From: Lepidonotus clava
Lineage: Eukaryota; Annelida; Polychaeta; Phyllodocida; Polynoidae
DNA length: 64,000 nucleotides
NCBI GenBank assembly: GCA_936440205.1
Contig: OW387145.1
Coordinates: 10,291,396-10,355,395, forward strand
Direction of reading: 5' to 3'
This document shows, piece by piece, positions 12,426-23,175 of this stretch (its first letter is position 1; each line of letters begins with the position of its first letter). The notes under the pieces are model-generated. The model saw only the letters and a list, made by a program, of their open reading frames with translations. It did not search any database and was not told the DNA's origin. A program made the position numbers and the translations under genes.

Positions 12426-12893
12426 ATGTGTTACGAGGACATAACAATCTACAGACTGGTAGTGCCCATTGAAAATGAACAGATAGATGATATCTACACG
12501 TCTATGGTCGAAGATCCAACAGATAAACATGAAAATCATCAACGATTCTACAACCTCGTGTCAACACTGGATAACTTCCTCACAAAGTTGGATGGTATTG
12601 ATAGCATTGTGTACAAAATGTCCAATGAAAATGAACAATCTTGGTCAGCAATGAAACTTTCATCTCTTGAAATTATCTTTTTTGATGCAGAGTGCAGGGG
12701 AGAAAACATTCTTATTTCTGAGACAGATGAGTTCAAGCAAATGGTTGATATTGCATCTGAGTCTTTCCCTGAGTTTTATATATGTGAATTGATTTCAGGA
12801 AATCTAAGATCAATGCTCAAGAATTGTGAAGAAAAGGGGGAGCATTGGTTTGAAGATTGTAGCTTCATAAAGGCATTTCATTGTGAATGTTAA
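12426..12893 (+). CDS. Arm paralogue 1, left copy (unrecognised protein, 155 aa)
   Basis: I do not recognise this family. The start is the Met of MCYEDITIYRLVVPIENEQ because all three paralogues align from Met-Cys; a 29-residue upstream extension is open but not shared. It has no signal peptide or TM. It is acidic and soluble, with aligned landmarks seen in all members: RLVxPxE near the start, a central SIVYK..N followed by E.SWSAMKLSSLEIIFFD, and (in paralogues 1 and 2) a C-terminal FEDC.x.I.AF. An AG acceptor ('gaatctag') lies about 20 bases upstream, so a 5' exon is possible. It stays open here but the mirror copy (23176-23643) has a nonsense codon. Next gene starts 86 bases downstream on the same strand. 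Confidence 0.6.
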   Translation: MCYEDITIYRLVVPIENEQIDDIYTSMVEDPTDKHENHQRFYNLVSTLDNFLTKLDGIDSIVYKMSNENEQSWSAMKLSSLEIIFFDAECRGENILISETDEFKQMVDIASESFPEFYICELISGNLRSMLKNCEEKGEHWFEDCSFIKAFHCEC

Positions 12894-12978
12894 GATCAAG
12901 ATCTAGATCAGTTTTCGTTTCCTGGATCAAAATCACAAATCTAATTCTGATTTTCAGGAGTGTCATTAAATTCTCACC

Positions 12979-13458
12979 ATGTGTTTGTGTTTTGAAACTG
13001 CAGATATTCACAGACTGGTAATACCAGTTGAGAAAGAGTACATGGACTAGGTGAGATACTTTTCCTTTAAATATGATAGAACAGAGCAAGGTGAAGTTAA
13101 TGATAGGTTTTTTCATCTACTGTCAACTCTAGAGAAATTTTGCAGATCTCTAATGTATGGTACTGATCATCTTGTGTACAAAGTCCTAAACGAAAAAGTT
13201 CCATCATGGTCAGCAATGAACCTCTGTTCCATTCAAATTATCTTTTGGAACTGCCGTACAAGACACTCAGATGAGAAAGTCGCTCAATCTAGTGAGCTTA
13301 AGGAACTTGTTAAAATCGCATCTGAACCCTGCTCTGAGTTCTTCCTGTATGAATCAATTACAGGGAAACTAAGAGAAACGATTCAGAACTGTAAAGCAAA
13401 TGGAGAGCTTTGTTTTGAAGATTGTGGGTACATAGAAGCATTCTACTTTCTACTGTGA
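12979..13458 (+). pseudogene. Arm paralogue 2, left copy, nonsense-interrupted
   Basis: Second member of the unrecognised family, starting MCLCFETADIHRLVIPVEKE with a Kozak-like CACCATG. The left copy has TAG at 13048-13050 where the right-arm copy (22611-23090) has AAG (Lys), so only about 23 residues would be made. The remainder is otherwise uninterrupted and matches the intact copy (PSWSAMNLCSIQIIFW and CFEDCGYIEAF). The interruption probably post-dates the inverted duplication or escaped gene conversion. A GTGAG follows the site in both arms, so splicing there is an alternative, but paralogues 1 and 3 align through it without a gap. Confidence 0.65.
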
Positions 13459-13468
13459 ATGTACTACA

Positions 13469-13516
13469 GAGGAGGAGGAGGAGGAGGAGGAGGAGGAGGA
13501 GGAGGAAGAGAAGGAG
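13469..13516 (+). repeat. (GAG)n microsatellite just after paralogue 2
   Basis: A run of GAG triplets follows the stop of paralogue 2. The left arm carries clearly more units than the mirrored tract at about 22570-22603, so the arms have drifted here. In the frame TGT-GAA-TGT-ACT-ACA the tract would encode a poly-glutamate tail ending EEKE-stop, one frame away from the current end of the gene. Confidence 0.8.
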
Positions 13517-13645
13517 TAACCTGTTCCTCTTTTCCCCCTTTGTATCAAGACAGGACTCGTAGATCCTAGCCTGTAGGTAAATTAATTGTGTCACATGTTT
13601 AGTAGTATTAGGATTACTAGGGTTAACTATCATGTGTGACTTACA

Positions 13646-14610
13646 CCCAGCAAACACACAACGTAAATACAACGTTGCAATTTGGTTGTAAATTGGTTAT
13701 GCTGTAAAATCACATACTAATAACGTTGCCACAATGTCAGGGTGCAACGTTGTGCTGCAACGTGCACACAACATTACAAACGTACGCTCTTACAACGTCT
13801 TTTTCACAATGTTGTGACAACGTTACATTCACAACGTTGTCACAACGTTGTAGAACAACATAGATACTACCTGTAGGTGGCACCACTGTTTAAAATTGAC
13901 CAAATTTCAAAAACGTTTTTTAATTGAAACCATTTAAGACAAGAATTTGATATTTGTTTTTGAATTAAATGCAAAAATATAATGTCCTAAATCAAAGGGT
14001 AGTGTTTATGTTCAAAATGTTTTAAAATGTTGGTGTTAGGAAGGACATTTAGATGAAAACTCATGTTCAACACCATTTTTGTTGCTGGTGTACTTAGTAC
14101 AGGCCATTCAGCATTGAGAGTCATAAATTGCACATGCAACAGGTTATTAACCTGACATGATCTAAAATATGTGATCATTATATTGGTTTTTAGATGCAAC
14201 ATGCAATCTGAAAACAATACTGTAGGATCACTGAAAAAAAAATTGATTTAATTTTTTTCCCCATAATTTTTACAACAGAATATTTTCTCATTATAGTGTA
14301 GGGAAAACACAAAACGTATTATGACACTTCTAGGGAAGGGGAATGTATCTGTACATATGTATTGCCTGATTTGAATCATTCTAAACTTTGAATATGACAT
14401 CTATGAAAAAAAATTTATGGCGTACAAAAATGTACCCTTTGGTTGTAAAAAGGTTGTGAAATGGTTATATTACAACGTTATAAATTTACGTAACCGCAAC
14501 CTTTCTGGGAGTCCACAAATTTACGTTGTAACTACGTAGATTTGTTACGTTGTTACAACCAAACTGTAACGTTGTAGCAACGTTGTAGCAACATGAAATT
14601 GTTTGCTGGG
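13646..14610. mobile_element. TIR element present only in the left arm
   Basis: A 965-base relative of the 6731-7761 element: CCCAGCAAACACACAACGTA start, GTTTGCTGGG end, flanked by CA on both sides (13644-13645, 14611-14612). The right arm preserves the empty site: its reverse complement reads 'gacttacagatgtg' with a single CA. This proves a 2-bp target duplication and shows either insertion after the arms were duplicated or precise loss from the other arm. Interior: AACGTTG-rich ends, AT-rich middle, no ORF. It ends three bases before the putative start codon of paralogue 3. Confidence 0.85.
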
Positions 14611-14613
14611 CAG

Positions 14614-15039
14614 ATGTGTCTAGAAAATGCATACAGACTTGTCATTCCTGTAGAAACTAAGCATATAGACAAACTAGAACGTATTCTTGTAGAGGGTATT
14701 GAGGAGGAAGGGACCTGTAGTAGATTGAGAGATTTAGTAATTGCATTGAGAGGCTTTGTTCAGAGATTCACAGGTCTTGAATATCTTGTTTACCGTTTCC
14801 CACATAAAAATGAAATCTGGTGGTCAGCATGGGATTTATCATCAGTTGATATCCTATTTTTGGATCGAGATGAACATCTGGTGTTAATCTTTACAAAGTA
14901 TAGAACTAGAAAATGCAGAGGATATTTCATTTTGTTCTCATGCAAACTACATATTATATCCTTGAAAAATGAATGCGAAACATTAAGTGAATCAAAACGT
15001 ACCAAGTGTTTTCAGGTTTTGACAAGCAGTTTGAAATAA
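14614..15039 (+). CDS. Arm paralogue 3, left copy (unrecognised protein, 141 aa)
   Basis: Third member, starting MCLENAYRLVIPVETKHIDK, then LEYLVYRFPHKNE and WWSAWDLSSVDILFLD, which align with the middle of paralogues 1 and 2. After that the tail diverges (Lys- and Cys-rich, ending FQVLTSSLK) and lacks the FEDC block, so the C-terminus may be replaced or there may be an unrecognised donor. It is uninterrupted in both arms (mirror 22012-22437). In this arm a transposable element ends three bases upstream of the ATG and has displaced the native upstream sequence; the AG just before ATG is preserved, so a splice acceptor could still work. Confidence 0.55.
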   Translation: MCLENAYRLVIPVETKHIDKLERILVEGIEEEGTCSRLRDLVIALRGFVQRFTGLEYLVYRFPHKNEIWWSAWDLSSVDILFLDRDEHLVLIFTKYRTRKCRGYFILFSCKLHIISLKNECETLSESKRTKCFQVLTSSLK

Positions 15040-16980
15040 TTGACATGTAAATTTGTGAATTTGACACAAATTAACATTGATCTCTATGGGACATGATTTT
15101 TCAGTTGACATAGTGAAATAGAAAATAGACATCATGTCTTCAAAACTTTGTACTGTGGACAAATATTGTTGTCAAATAAGCTGAACAAACTGGTCGAATG
15201 TTATATGTTTTTGACAAGATTTAATGACATTCATATATTCATTGAATAGTACTAGTAGATTTTGTAGATCACTACTCATCGTTTCTCTAACTGTTATTTG
15301 TAAAGTAAAGCAACATAAGTAACAATGTAGAAATAACATTTTTGAAGAAAGGAATTTAAGAGGTACTTATGATACTACAGGCCGTTGCAAAAAAAAAAAA
15401 AAAAAAAACCCTTTCCATCCTCAATGACAAACACTTATTGGCACCAAAAGTCACTGTAGTGGGAACGGGCTGATACTTTTTTCTCACGTTTGTCATCTTG
15501 TAGACACCTACCTGTAACACTGAATGGCTACCAACAAACGTAGTTAGCTGTTCTGTGGAAACCCACCTTGAGTTGCTCTGAACTACCAGCCTCCACCAAC
15601 GAGAAGACACTATTATCTTTTGTTGGTGAAGGGTTCTATTGTTGAGCAGATTGTCAGAAAGTGAGATATTTTAACTTTGTTTTGATATTCTACTTGAATT
15701 TTAAATCAACATGGCATACAGCAAAACACAAAATCCTGTTTTAAATATTTGTCCCAGAGTTAGATGAAAACAGTATGTTCTTAATGGTCTTACTATATCA
15801 AAATCTAAGTTAGCTACAGGGTCAGAGTATAAGTATGGTGCAATGATGTTTCTACTATTGTATTGAAATATTTTGTCACATTGTCTAAGATTTTTGACAT
15901 TGTGTTTTAAAGAAATTGACATGATATTATTTTAACATTGTTATCTATGGTACCTGAGTTTTCATTTGACATGACAGTCAACAAAAGATGGCATGGTGGT
16001 TTCAAAGGTTGTTTCAAAGTAAAAATAAAACAGCTGATCCAAAATGATCTTACCATAGGAACCTCAGGCAAAGTCAGTTTTAACCATGGTGTAGAAATAT
16101 TTTGGCATACAGTCCACCGAGTAGTTTGAAATTGTATTGTTCAGAAAGTGATGCGTGTTAAGTTTGTTTTCATATGCTACTTAAATTTTAAATCAACATG
16201 GCATTTGGCAAAACACAAAATTTTGTTTCGAATATCTGTCCCAGAGTTACATAAGAAAAGTTTCTTCTAAATTGCCTTACCATATTCTACCCGAAGGTAC
16301 CTGCTGTGTCAATGTATACGTATGGTGCACTGACACTTTCTACTGAGATATTGAAATAATCATTTTGTTGCACTCTCTAAGTAATTTGACATTGTGTTTT
16401 TAAGAAAGCAATACATTTGAACATTGTATTCTACTGTTCTATGAGTACTTGAATTTTCAATTGACATGCCATTTAAAGAAATACAGCATTTTGTTTTGAA
16501 AATTTATACCTAAATGAAATAAAACAGTTCATTCTAAATTGTGTTACCATAGTAAGCTTACGCAAGGAAACTGGAGTGTCAAAGTGTGAACATAGATTGT
16601 CCGACAACATGGTCACCACTTGCACCATGTTTAAATATTTAGAAACATTTTGACATTGCTTACTTCAGAATGTGACAAAACATCACATTGTATTCTATTG
16701 GTCTTGAATTTTCAATTGCCATTGGATTAAACAAAATGTGACATTGTGTTTTAGATATTCATAAATAAGTAAAATTGATAGATATCAAAGTGAGAACTGA
16801 AATTTGAAACATATACAGTAGTTGAGACAACATCATCCCCTTTCAACTTGTTTTGGTTTGAATCTTTAAAAGTATTTTGACATAGTGTACTTGAGAAAAT
16901 GACACATTTCAGTATTGTTTTTGTTTGTTGTTGTTGTTGTTGTTAAAATGATAAAGATGAACAGACTTCTGGTTTTCTCT
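15040..16980. other. Non-coding part of left arm, no gene seen
   Basis: AT-rich sequence with a long A-tract near 15389-15408 (mirrored by a T-tract near 21638-21655). It also has several diverged repeats of a block around 'cattgtgttttaaagaaa' and 'gatttaaaattcaagtag' type sequence spaced 300-500 bases apart (about 15.70, 15.90, 16.19, 16.39, 16.68 kb), suggesting an old higher-order tandem repeat. Short open frames here have no coding signature. Confidence 0.45.
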
Positions 16981-16984
16981 GACC

Positions 16985-17110
16985 TAAACCAGGCGGTCGC
17001 TAAAACGCGACCGCAAATTCCCCGCACCGGACACAAACCGCGCGCGCGCACGCGTGGGGGGCGGCGGCGGCGGTGGCGGTAGATTGGCCAGCCCGCAGGC
17101 CGGCTAGAAA
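16985..17110. promoter_or_regulatory. CpG-rich patch with (CGG)n, mirrored in right arm
   Basis: A GC-rich island inside otherwise AT-rich DNA: 'gcggtcgctaaaacgcgacc' forms a hairpin (GCGGTCGC/GCGACCGC), followed by 'cgcgcgcgcgcacgcgtg' and a CGG run. The mirror is at about 19930-20055. It could be a CpG-island promoter, but no nearby start was identified. Confidence 0.35.
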
Positions 17111-17530
17111 AAGAAAAAAAAATGTAATAAGAAATACAAGAGCAACAAGAAGTGGGAGGAAGTCCATCGCACGTAGATTCTTTCCTTTGGATTGGATTTC
17201 CCTATGACTGTATCATCATATAAGTGAGTTTGATTGAAATGTGGAGCAAGTACTCATTTTGACTCAGTCTACAAATCCTAAACACTAATGTTCGTGTAAC
17301 CACTAAATGAAACCACTTCTGTGAGTGTGTCCTCATTAATCTGATTTACTAAACTTTGTCGCCAAAATAATAAAAACAATCTTTAAATCTAAAACCACAA
17401 ACAATCTTAGTCTTTTTGTACAGATCAGTCTTAGTACTGTTCCCTATCTACCATGAAACTTAGCATAACACTGATATCCCTCCTCAAGAATGGTACACTG
17501 CATTTTCCTGGACTTCTCTCTATGTTGTTA

Positions 17531-17746
17531 CAGTGTTCGAAATTAAGGGTGCACCCTGCACCCGGTGCTTATGGTTTTGCTACATGGTGCACTGTTTTCT
17601 AGAGCAGTGCATCCGGTGGTGCACACATTTTTGGGAGAATAAATAGACTTATACTGCTGAGGGTGCAGGGAAGGGCTGAGGGTGCACAGTTTTCAGAGCT
17701 GTGCACCCAGTGAGTGCACAAAATTAAACCTTAATTTCGAACACTG
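17531..17746. mobile_element. MITE with CAGTGTTCGAAATTAAG ends (copy 1)
   Basis: A 216-base element with inverted termini CAGTGTTCGAAATTAAGG and CCTTAATTTCGAACACTG and an interior rich in 'gtgcaccc' and 'gggtgca' motifs. Flanks TTGTTA and TTGTAA may be a decayed duplication. The copy straddles the inner end of the left arm: all but its last 11 bases belong to the inverted repeat, and the right arm carries the truncated partner at 19316-19520. Related copies are at 33341-33556 and 50120-50393. The CAGTG terminus is typical of hAT-like elements, but the family is not established. Confidence 0.7.
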
Positions 17747-19315
17747 TTGTAAGCGTGTAATATATTAAGAGATAAATGTCACTGGAAATTCCTTCCCAAA
17801 ATACAACTTATAAATTATGTTAACAGAACTGATTTCCTGAATAGTGCTAAGCATGTATTCCCAAGCCAGGTTAACATCGTCCATTCTATAAAAATCAGCC
17901 CAATTTTTATGAATTAAGGATTCCTTGAACGCCTCTTTGTCATAGGTCTTGTAAGATCGCCCAACAAAATTTACTGTAGAAGTACTTACATTTAGCTTGT
18001 CTAGTGTAATAGACTGCAAGATGGTCATTGATATTAACATCTAAGGTGCCAGCAACATTGACAAATTCAGAGTTGGTAAATACCAGGTCAAGGCATGTCT
18101 CAGCTATCCCATACCTGATGACTTCTGTTATCAGCTGTTTGAATAGCCAAATGAAATTATTAGAACTCAGAAACTTTTCAACAAACAATTCCTGAAGCTC
18201 GTATCCGAAATATAGGTAAATTTGACCATCCTTGAGCTTTGACAAGATTTCACAAGATAAACAAATTGGTGCATATAACAGGGAAAAACATATCCTAAAC
18301 ATATCCTTATACCATTAAACATTATAACTTTAAGGTTTTAAGTAATGAAAACATACTTGTTGACTCATTTGTAGTTACAGATAGATAGGGTACAATACAC
18401 TTGTCAAGTATAGGGGGGATAACCCAAACAGACATTCAAGTTGAAGGAACTCTAGACATAAAACAATTGTGTTCAATTCAACACATGGGCTTAGACTATA
18501 GCCCTGTCTCTTAAATTTTTAAGACGTTGCAATTATCGGTGGTTCTTAGTTCAATGCATAGGGGTTGATGATAGTTAAATAAGGGGTTCATGACATCTTC
18601 TTTGGCCATATGTTACTTAGGTTTTTGAACTAACTAACAGTAAACCTTAACTACTATATCTTAAAAACTCAAGGGAGTGATCTAACAGATAACACATTCA
18701 TTATGAGTCCCAAGAATAGCACTCAATGACGCAGTCCCAACATGTACTACTACAGTCCCTACCAAGGTCCCTGAGGGGTATTATGAAGAAGATACCGAGA
18801 CTAAAAATAATTCTGATATAACATATAGGATATACTCTTAATGGGATACTGTGTCTGTAGTCCCAGATTCCAAGCAAATGTCTCGTCTCGTCATAGGCTG
18901 ATCTCCTGGGGTATCATAGCCCAATGCAACTGTTCAAAATATGTGTAGTAACTAACCCAACTCCATTAATACATACATAAAATGCATATGTAGTTACCCT
19001 AATACAGCAAAATTAATTACTCAAATATTGCAGATGGCTTGTGGCCCAGTTGAGGTCTCTCGTTAAGGGAGAGCACACAATGACACAGACCCTACGGAGA
19101 GAATCCAGGTGGGGACTAGTAACTAAAACCCTGCTGTATAAGAAAGCGCTCAATAACTCATAGAGCAGGTCCTGAACCAAGTGGTCCTTTTGGAAAATTA
19201 CACATAGTGAAACAGGGTAGTGGAGGGCCACAATTGCTTAAACAAAGACAGAAGAGCATAGATTTTCATAAAGGTTCGAGTGGCTAGGGCCTAGTTTTTG
19301 GAGATGGCTTTCTTT
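17736..19315. other. Spacer between palindrome arms
   Basis: About 1.58 kb of unique sequence between the arms. The left third holds a minus-strand LINE endonuclease fragment (separate entry). From 18303 to 19315 I see nothing recognisable: no ORF with coding character, no terminal repeats, no RNA gene. Confidence 0.7.
17768..18300 (-). mobile_element. LINE endonuclease fragment in the spacer
   Basis: On the minus strand two overlapping frames carry the end of a LINE endonuclease domain, 'LDLVFTNSEF' followed by 'INDHLAVYYT', the usual LD-TN...DH catalytic-tail pattern. After it comes the linker 'GRSYKTYDKEAFKESL', typical of the region between endonuclease and reverse transcriptase in CR1/jockey-type elements. 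It is broken and truncated at both ends, and no RT core follows. It complements the RT-only LINE at 6480-9222, but they need not be the same copy. Confidence 0.7.
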
Positions 19316-22011
19316 ATTAAGGTTTAATTTTGTGCACTCGCTGGGTGCACAGCTCTGAAAACTGTGCACCCTCAGCCCTTCCCTGCACCCTCAGCAGTAT
19401 AAGTCTAATTATTCTCCCAAAAATGTGTGCACCACCGGATGCACTGCTCTAGAAACCAGTGCACCATGTAGCAAAACCATACGCACCGGGTGCAGGGTGC
19501 ACCCTTAATTTCGAACACTGTTACAACATAGAGAGGAGTCCAGGAAAATGCAGTGTACCATTCTTGAGGAGGGATATCAGTGTTATGCTAAGTTTCATGG
19601 TAGATAGGGAACAGTACTAAGACTGATCTGTACAAAAAGATTGTTTGTGGTTTTAGATTTAAAGATTGTTTTTATTATTTTGGCGACAAAGTTTAGTAAA
19701 TCAGATTAATGAGGACACACTCACAGAAGTGGTTTCATTTAGTGGTTACACGTACATTAGTGTTTAGGATTTGTAGACTGAGTCAAAATGAGTACTTGCT
19801 CCACATTTCAATCAAACTCACTTATATGATGATACAGTCATAGGGAAATCCAATCCAAAGGAAAGAATCTACGTGCGATGGACTTCCCATTTCTTGTTGC
19901 TCTTGTATTTCTTATTACATTTTTTTTTCTTTTTCTAGCCGGCCTGCGGGCCGGCCAATCTACCGCCACCGCCGCCGCCGCCCCCCACGCGTGCGCGCGC
20001 GCGGTTTGTGTCCGGTGCGGGGAATTTGCGGTCGCGTTTTAGCGACCGCCTGGTTTAGGTCAGAGAAAACCAGAAGTCTGTTCATCTTTATCATTTTAAC
20101 AACAACAACAACAACAACAAACAAAAACAATACTGAAATGTGTCATTTTCTCAAGTACACTATGTCAAAATACTTTTAAAGATTCAAACCAAAACAAGTT
20201 GAAAGGGGATGATGTTGTCTCAACTACTGTATATGTTTCAAATTTCAATTCTCACTTTGATATCTATCAATTTTACTTATTTATGAATATCTAAAACACA
20301 ATGTCACATTTTGTTGAATCCAATGGCAATTGAAAATTCAAGACCAATAGAATACAATGTGATGTTTTGTCACATTCTGAAGTAAGCTTTGTCAAAATGT
20401 TTCTAAATATTTAAACATGGTGCAAGTGGTGACCATATTGTCGGACAATCTATGTTCACACTTTGACACTCCAGTTTCCTTGCGTAAGCTTACTATGGTA
20501 ACACAATTTAGAATGAACTGTTTTATTTCATTTAGGTATAAATTTTCAAAACAAAATGCTGTATTTCTTTAAATGGCATGTCAATTGAAAATTCAAGTAC
20601 TCATAGAACAGCAGAATACAATGTTCAAATGTATTGCTTTCTTAAAAACACAATGTCAAATTACTTAGAGAGTGCAACAAAATGATTATTTCAATATCTC
20701 AGTAGAAAGTGTCAGTGCACCATACGTATACATTGACACAGCAGGTACCTTCGGGTAGAATATGGTAAGGCAATTTAGAAGAAACTTTTCTTATGTAACT
20801 CTGGGACAGATATTCGAAACAAAATTTTGTGTTTTGCCAAATGCCATGTTGATTTAAAATTTAAGTAGCATATGAAAACAAACTTAACACGCATCACTTT
20901 CTGAACAACACAATTTCAAACTACTCGGTGGACTGTATGCCAAAATATTTCTACACCATGGTTAAAACTGACTTTGCCTGAGGTTCCTATGGTAAGATCA
21001 TTTCGGATCAGCTGTTTTATTTTTACTTTGATACAAACTTTGAAACCACCATGCCATCTTTTGTTGACTGTCATGTCAAATGAAAACTCAGGTACCATAG
21101 ATAACAATGTTAAAATAATATCATGTCAATTTCTTTAAAACACAATGTCAAAAATCTTAGACAATGTGACAAAATATTTCAATACAATAGTAGAAACATC
21201 ATTGCACCATACTTATACTCTGACCCTGTAGCTAACTTAGATTTTGATATAGTAAGACCATTAAGAACATACTGTTTTCATCTAACTCTGGGACAAATAT
21301 TTAAAACAGGATTTTGTGTTTTGCTGTATGCCATGTTGATTTAAAATTCAAGTAGAATATCAAAACAAAGTTAAAATATCTCACTTTCTGACAATCTGCT
21401 CAACAATAGAACCCTTCACCAACAAAAGATAATAGTGTCTTCTCGTTGGTGGAGGTTGGTAGTTCAGAGCAACTCAAGGTGGGTTTCCACAGAACAGCTA
21501 ACTACGTTTGTTGGTAGCCATTCAGTGTTACAGGTAGGTGTCTACAAGATGACAAACGTGAGAAAAAAGTATCAGCCCGTTCCCACTACAGTGACTTTTG
21601 GTGCCAATAAGTGTTTGTCATTGAGGATGGAAAGGGTTTTTTTTTTTTTTTTTTTTCAACGGCCTGTAGTATCATAAGTACCTCTTAAATTCCTTTCTTC
21701 AAAAATGTTATTTCTACATTGTTACTTATGTTGCTTTACTTTACAAATAACAGTTAGAGAAACGATGAGTAGTGATTTAGTTTCAACAAAATCTACTAGT
21801 ACTATTCAATGAATATATGAATGTCATTAAATCTTGTCAAAAACATATAACATTCGACCAGTTTGTTCAGCTTATTTGACAACAATATTTGTCCACAGTA
21901 CAAAGTTTTGAAGACATGATGTCTATTTTCTATTTCACTATGTCAACTGAAAAATCATGTCCCATAGAGATCAATGTTAATTTGTGTCAAATTCACAAAT
22001 TTACATGTCAA

Positions 22012-22437
22012 TTATTTCAAACTGCTTGTCAAAACCTGAAAACACTTGGTACGTTTTGATTCACTTAATGTTTCGCATTCATTTTTCAAGGATATAATAT
22101 GTAGTTTGCATGAGAACAAAATGAAATATCCTCTGCATTTTCTAGTTCTATACTTTGTAAAGATTAACACCAGATGTTCATCTCGATCCAAAAATAGGAT
22201 ATCAACTGATGATAAATCCCATGCTGACCACCAGATTTCATTTTTATGTGGGAAACGGTAAACAAGATATTCAAGACCTGTGAATCTCTGAACAAAGCCT
22301 CTCAATGCAATTACTAAATCTCTCAATCTACTACAGGTCCCTTCCTCCTCAATACCCTCTACAAGAATACGTTCTAGTTTGTCTATATGCTTAGTTTCTA
22401 CAGGAATGACAAGTCTGTATGCATTTTCTAGACACAT
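22012..22437 (-). CDS. Arm paralogue 3, right copy (141 aa)
   Basis: Mirror of 14614-15039, with the same protein from MCLENAYRLVIPVETKHIDK onward. No transposon lies upstream here, so the native context survives: 'gtgtgacttacag' immediately precedes ATG, a plausible splice acceptor or leader. A start further upstream (MCDLQMCLENAY...) is open only in this arm. Family and function unknown; see the left copy for the domain description. Confidence 0.55.
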   Translation of the reverse strand: MCLENAYRLVIPVETKHIDKLERILVEGIEEEGTCSRLRDLVIALRGFVQRFTGLEYLVYRFPHKNEIWWSAWDLSSVDILFLDRDEHLVLIFTKYRTRKCRGYFILFSCKLHIISLKNECETLSESKRTKCFQVLTSSLK

Positions 22438-22610
22438 CTGTAAGTCACACATGATAGTTAACCCTAGTAATCCTAATACTACTAAACATGTGACATAATT
22501 AATTTACCTACAGGCTAGGATCTACGAGTCCTGTCTTGATACAAAGGGGGAAAAAAGGAACAGGTTACTCCTTCTCCTCCTCCTCCTCCTCCTCCTCCTC
22601 TGTAGTACAT

Positions 22611-23090
22611 TCACAGTAGAAAGTAGAATGCTTCTATGTACCCACAATCTTCAAAACAAAGCTCTCCATTTGCTTTACAGTTCTGAATCGTTTCTCTTAG
22701 TTTCCCTGTAATTGATTCATACAGGAAGAACTCAGAGCAGGGTTCAGATGCGATTTTAACAAGTTCCTTAAGCTCACTAGATTGAGCGACTTTCTCATCT
22801 GAGTGTCTTGTACGGCAGTTCCAAAAGATAATTTGAATGGAACAGAGGTTCATTGCTGACCATGATGGAACTTTTTCGTTTAGGACTTTGTACACAAGAT
22901 GATCAGTACCATACATTAGAGATCTGCAAAATTTCTCTAGAGTTGACAGTAGATGAAAAAACCTATCATTAACTTCACCTTGCTCTGTTCTATCATATTT
23001 AAAGGAAAAGTATCTCACCTTGTCCATGTACTCTTTCTCAACTGGTATTACCAGTCTGTGAATATCTGCAGTTTCAAAACACAAACACAT
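22611..23090 (-). CDS. Arm paralogue 2, right copy, intact (159 aa)
   Basis: The intact version of the second paralogue. Landmarks: HRLVIPVEKEYMDKV near residues 11-25, DHLVYKVLNEKVPSWSAMN in the middle, SIQIIFWNCRTRHSDEKV, and CFEDCGYIEAFYFLL at the C-terminus. No TM or signal peptide. It lies between paralogues 3 and 1 on the same strand, with about 85 bases to the end of paralogue 1. It is preceded by a pyrimidine-rich AG, so it may alternatively be an exon. It is the only open copy of this paralogue in the window. Confidence 0.6.
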   Translation of the reverse strand: MCLCFETADIHRLVIPVEKEYMDKVRYFSFKYDRTEQGEVNDRFFHLLSTLEKFCRSLMYGTDHLVYKVLNEKVPSWSAMNLCSIQIIFWNCRTRHSDEKVAQSSELKELVKIASEPCSEFFLYESITGKLRETIQNCKANGELCFEDCGYIEAFYFLL

Positions 23091-23175
23091 GGTGAGAATT
23101 TAATGACACTCCTGAAAATCAGAATTAGATTTGTGATTTTGATCCAGGAAACGAAAACTGATCTAGATCTTGATC

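Larger units (their letters stand above)
9374..17735. repeat. Left arm of giant inverted repeat
   Basis: From 'agtagtatagagggtgggg' at 9374 to 'aaaccttaat' at 17735 this sequence is repeated as its reverse complement at 19316-28981, with only scattered substitutions, microsatellite length changes and a few short indels visible by eye. The left arm is 8362 bases including a 965-base element (13646-14610) absent from the other arm, leaving about 7.40 kb of shared sequence. The arm contains tandem AT-rich repeats, three paralogous genes and a CpG-rich patch. The outer boundary is abrupt; the inner boundary falls inside a MITE. Confidence 0.95.
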
